Positions 61,185 to 64,000 of a stretch of DNA of 64,000 bases are shown one piece after another (position 1 is the first letter of the stretch; every line of letters starts with the position of its first letter). The stretch covers positions 26,819,376 to 26,883,375 of the forward strand of contig NC_089782.1 of NCBI RefSeq assembly GCF_040412425.1, in the 5' to 3' direction. The translations under genes and the position numbers were made by a program. The DNA comes from Macrobrachium rosenbergii (Eukaryota; Arthropoda; Malacostraca; Decapoda; Palaemonidae). Under the pieces are notes generated by a model. The model searched no databases, had not been told where the DNA came from, and saw only the letters and a program-made list of their open reading frames with translations.

Positions 61185-62310
61185 GTTGTTCGAGCTGAGT
61201 GCGCATACTACTGGGTCCCGCGAGAAAGAGAAATAACATCACCAGTGATAATAATACTTATTGGAAAACTTACCTTTGATCACACGGTCTTCAGACAATT
61301 CCGTAAGTCGCTGCAAACGGTCAGAAGTTGTGAAACCTGCATGGACACGTTCAGAAAGAAACTCAAGGCTATTCAGAAACAGTTGTGACAAGGAAAATAG
61401 GTTATTCTAGACTCTAGAGAACGTCAATGTAGTTGCTTAAAAGTCACGTAGATCATGAAACAGGAACCAAAATACAAACCAAACTACCAAAGCACCTCTG
61501 TAGCATATCAAGTACTGTTTGGCCAATGGTTGAATAGGCAGAAAATGAGTTGGGAAGGAACCTTTTTGGTACTTGCTTCATTCGCGATTATGAGGTCGTG
61601 GCATGTCGGTCTACAGTTTGTTGTTGGTGACAGTGATCAATAGTTAATTTTGTGATTTGGTGTTGCGCGTTTCAAATCTGTCGTTCTTATTATCGTGATG
61701 CGAATTACGACAGTGACGGCCATTGTACCTGTGACTGCACGCAGGACAAATCGGTTCATGAACTGTACATGAAGACAAGGTAAAGATTTATGCCTCTTGA
61801 ATTTGCAATTGCTTGTGTCGTGCTGACTTAAATCCTATGTTTTTTTTTATATAACTGCTATACGTTAGAAACAATGTTGTATGTCGATATGATTTTCCGG
61901 GGTTGTAGGAACAGGTAAATTGATAGTTTTACTTTCACCGCAAAATGAATTTACTTGTAGAAACTACCGTGAATCATCACTTAGTTATTGGTGTCATTTT
62001 CCTTGGAGTTGTGCCGAATGGCAGAGGCTAGTTTCTTTCTGAAAAGATAATGACGTCTTTACAATAGTTCCATTTCCTTTATTATACTTTTGTTTTCGTG
62101 ACGAAAAGCAGTTCTCCGTTCTTTACACTGCTAGATAAAATACAGTTCGGATTATATTTTCATGACAGGAAGTAGAACTTCGTTCAATAGATTCTAGGAT
62201 AAAATACAGATCAGTTAATTGAACTTCAAAGCTTTTATCTTGAGTTGTTGCGCTTTCAGCATGTTTATAGTAGGGACAGTCGTTCAGTTTACTGTATTTT
62301 AACTTCACTC

Positions 62311-64000
62311 TAAAATTCACCTCAATATTGCCGTTACAAGAGGACCAGCAACCTCCTCCGATCATATACCAATGGTAATTACACTGTCAACCAATCCAAT
62401 AATGATTCCATCCTTAGAAATACCAAATATAAAAAGAGCAAGTTGGGAAAGCTTCAAAAATGAAATAGAAGAAAGAATAAGTAGACAACTAACAATAAAT
62501 TCAAAGGAAATAGAAATAACAAAAGAAATAGTAGATGGCGAGCTTGAAGAATGGTACAAAAATATAGATGAAGCAATAAAAATCATATACCCATAACTAA
62601 ATACACCACACTTCCACATCCTATTAGTAGTGATAAGTTGAAATTGATACAATGGCACTACAACAACATCCAAAACACAGTACTTATAATAGGGTGGAAC
62701 AACATATTAATGAGAAGATATGTGTCATTACAAGAACAGTTAGTACGGAAGAAAACTCAAGATTATATCATCAAAATTGGGAAGACCTAATAAAAAACAC
62801 AGAAATACAGTACAATAACCCAAAACAATTTTGGAACTCCGTTGCAAGACTGATGGGAAGCAAAACTAATCTTGTTGCCTTACATAAAGCATGGGAATGA
62901 GAAAATATATGATGACAAAGAGAAGGAAGTACTGCACAAGGCCTACTGGCAGGAAATATTCCAGATAACGCAGGAGGATAACCAAAATTTAAGACAACCA
63001 ACATGAGTCAATAGTCAATGAAATCATTGAACAACATAGAAACAGAGCAAATCCGCATCATGCAGCTGATATTAGCAGACTCAATGAAGACTGCCCATTA
63101 ACAAGGAAAATAGAGTTATGGGAAATCAAAATAATAATTAAAAATTTTAAACACAAAGCACCAGGAAAGAGTGGAATTAACAAGGTCATAATTCAAAATT
63201 TACCAGACATTGCACTCGAAAATTAAGAGAAATATACAACTGGGCCCTCTCAATGGGATATTTTCCAATTATATTCAAGAATGCAATAATGATTTTGATA
63301 CCCAAACCAGGAAAAGATACTAGTCAGGTAGAGAATTATAGACCAATATCATTACTAGAAGTCCCTGGCAAAATACTTGAAAAAATAATTAACAACAGAT
63401 TAGTGTTGTTCCTAGAAGGTAATCAGCTACACAATAATAATCAATATGGATTTAGAAAAGGAAGAGGGACCCAGATTGCAATAGCAACAATATATGAGAG
63501 TATTGCACTATCACAAAGAAGAAGGTACCTATGTAACCTAGTATGTAGAGATATAACAAAGGCATTTGACAAAGTATGGATACAAGGACTTCAATACAAA
63601 ATATTACATCTCAACCTTCCAGACATTTTTGAGAAAATACTATGCAACTTCATCAAAGATCGAACAGCAGCAATCAAGTCACAAAAATTACATAGGGAAT
63701 CCATTCCCGTTACTAAGTGGAGTCCCACAAGGATCTGTACTCAGTCCAACACTATTCATATTATATACATCAGATATGACTTCACCACCAGAGTACTGTA
63801 CTGATGTCTGCTTTGCAGATGATATAACTCAAATAATTATACACCCAGAAAAACGCACTCGAAGAAGGGATCCAACTTTGAAAAGACAAGTAGCACAAAA
63901 AACAATGAACCAAATTGAAAGAATAAATCAGTTTGAAAAGAAGTGGAAGATAAAGACAAATAAATCTAAATTCCAACTAGTATCAGTGTCTGCTTACAAA
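62311..64000 (+). mobile_element. 5'-truncated LINE (Jockey-like), continues past the window
   Basis: Begins exactly at the end of the segmental duplication, inside an endonuclease: TRGPATSSDHIP contains the terminal Ser-Asp-His block. A linker with several stops and shifts follows (62372-63000). The RT then runs: IPKPGKDTSQVENYRPISLL, NQYGFRKGRGTQ, DITKAFDKVW (motif A), SGVPQGSVLSPTLF in a shifted frame (about 63700-63756), and CFADD (63808-63822), the catalytic box. Clade is by remembered motif style. The coding region is broken by at least four shifts or stops. Confidence 0.85.
63253..63804 (+). pseudogene. LINE reverse transcriptase, fingers and palm
   Basis: The longest open part of the LINE. 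It carries the VENYRPISLL block, GFRKGRGTQ, and motif A in DITKAFDKVW. Near 63690 the frame shifts: downstream the correct reading is SGVPQGSVLSP then FADDITQII, while this frame reads on to a stop at 63804. It probably belongs to one ORF2 with the fragments at 62311-62900. Confidence 0.85.

Overview
The window looks like intergenic, repeat-dominated DNA from an arthropod nuclear genome, most likely a decapod crustacean. This rests on very dense and long (AG/CT)n, (AT)n and (AC)n microsatellites, a Penelope-like element with a GIY-YIG nuclease, several non-LTR retrotransposon families, and two dispersed repeat types (38231-38527 with its copy at 60887-61184, and 47471-47838) that I associate from memory with decapod sequence. 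No database search was possible, so species is not assigned. I find no convincing single-copy host gene, no rRNA and no tRNA gene. Every protein-like stretch I recognise belongs to a transposable element, and nearly all are broken.

Layout. 1-6603: AT-rich DNA with long microsatellites, a 383-bp tandem duplication (4208-4973) and a second imperfect duplication (5581-5912). 6604-21339: one uninterrupted 14.7-kb GC-rich satellite of about 120-126 units of about 117 bp, each with a potential hairpin. It is the most striking object here. 21340-30810: a transposon cluster. In order it holds an internally deleted RTE-like LINE (-), a Penelope-like element (+) with an internal inverted duplication, a nearly complete RNase H-bearing LINE (-, about 4.4 kb), and a fragment of another LINE (+). 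30811-34216: microsatellites and one 117-bp LINE C-terminal remnant.

34217-39640 and 52257-62310 are two direct copies of one 5.4-kb segment. The second copy is split, inside an (AT)n tract, by about 4.5 kb that contains two head-to-head blocks of a 341-bp tandem repeat carrying tRNA-like (A-box/B-box) sequence. Between the copies lie a 110-bp foldback, a 342-bp near-palindrome, a structured dispersed repeat, a 500-N assembly gap (49327-49826) and, at its edge, a TIR-bounded DNA transposon with the C-terminus of a KRBA2-type integrase. The window ends in a 5'-truncated LINE (62311-64000) that runs off the edge.

The parts do not act together as a pathway. They record successive insertion, deletion, inversion and tandem amplification. 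The main open questions are the origin and chromatin role of the 117-bp satellite, whether the 5.4-kb duplication is real or a haplotype-assembly artefact, and how the opposed tRNA-like arrays formed.
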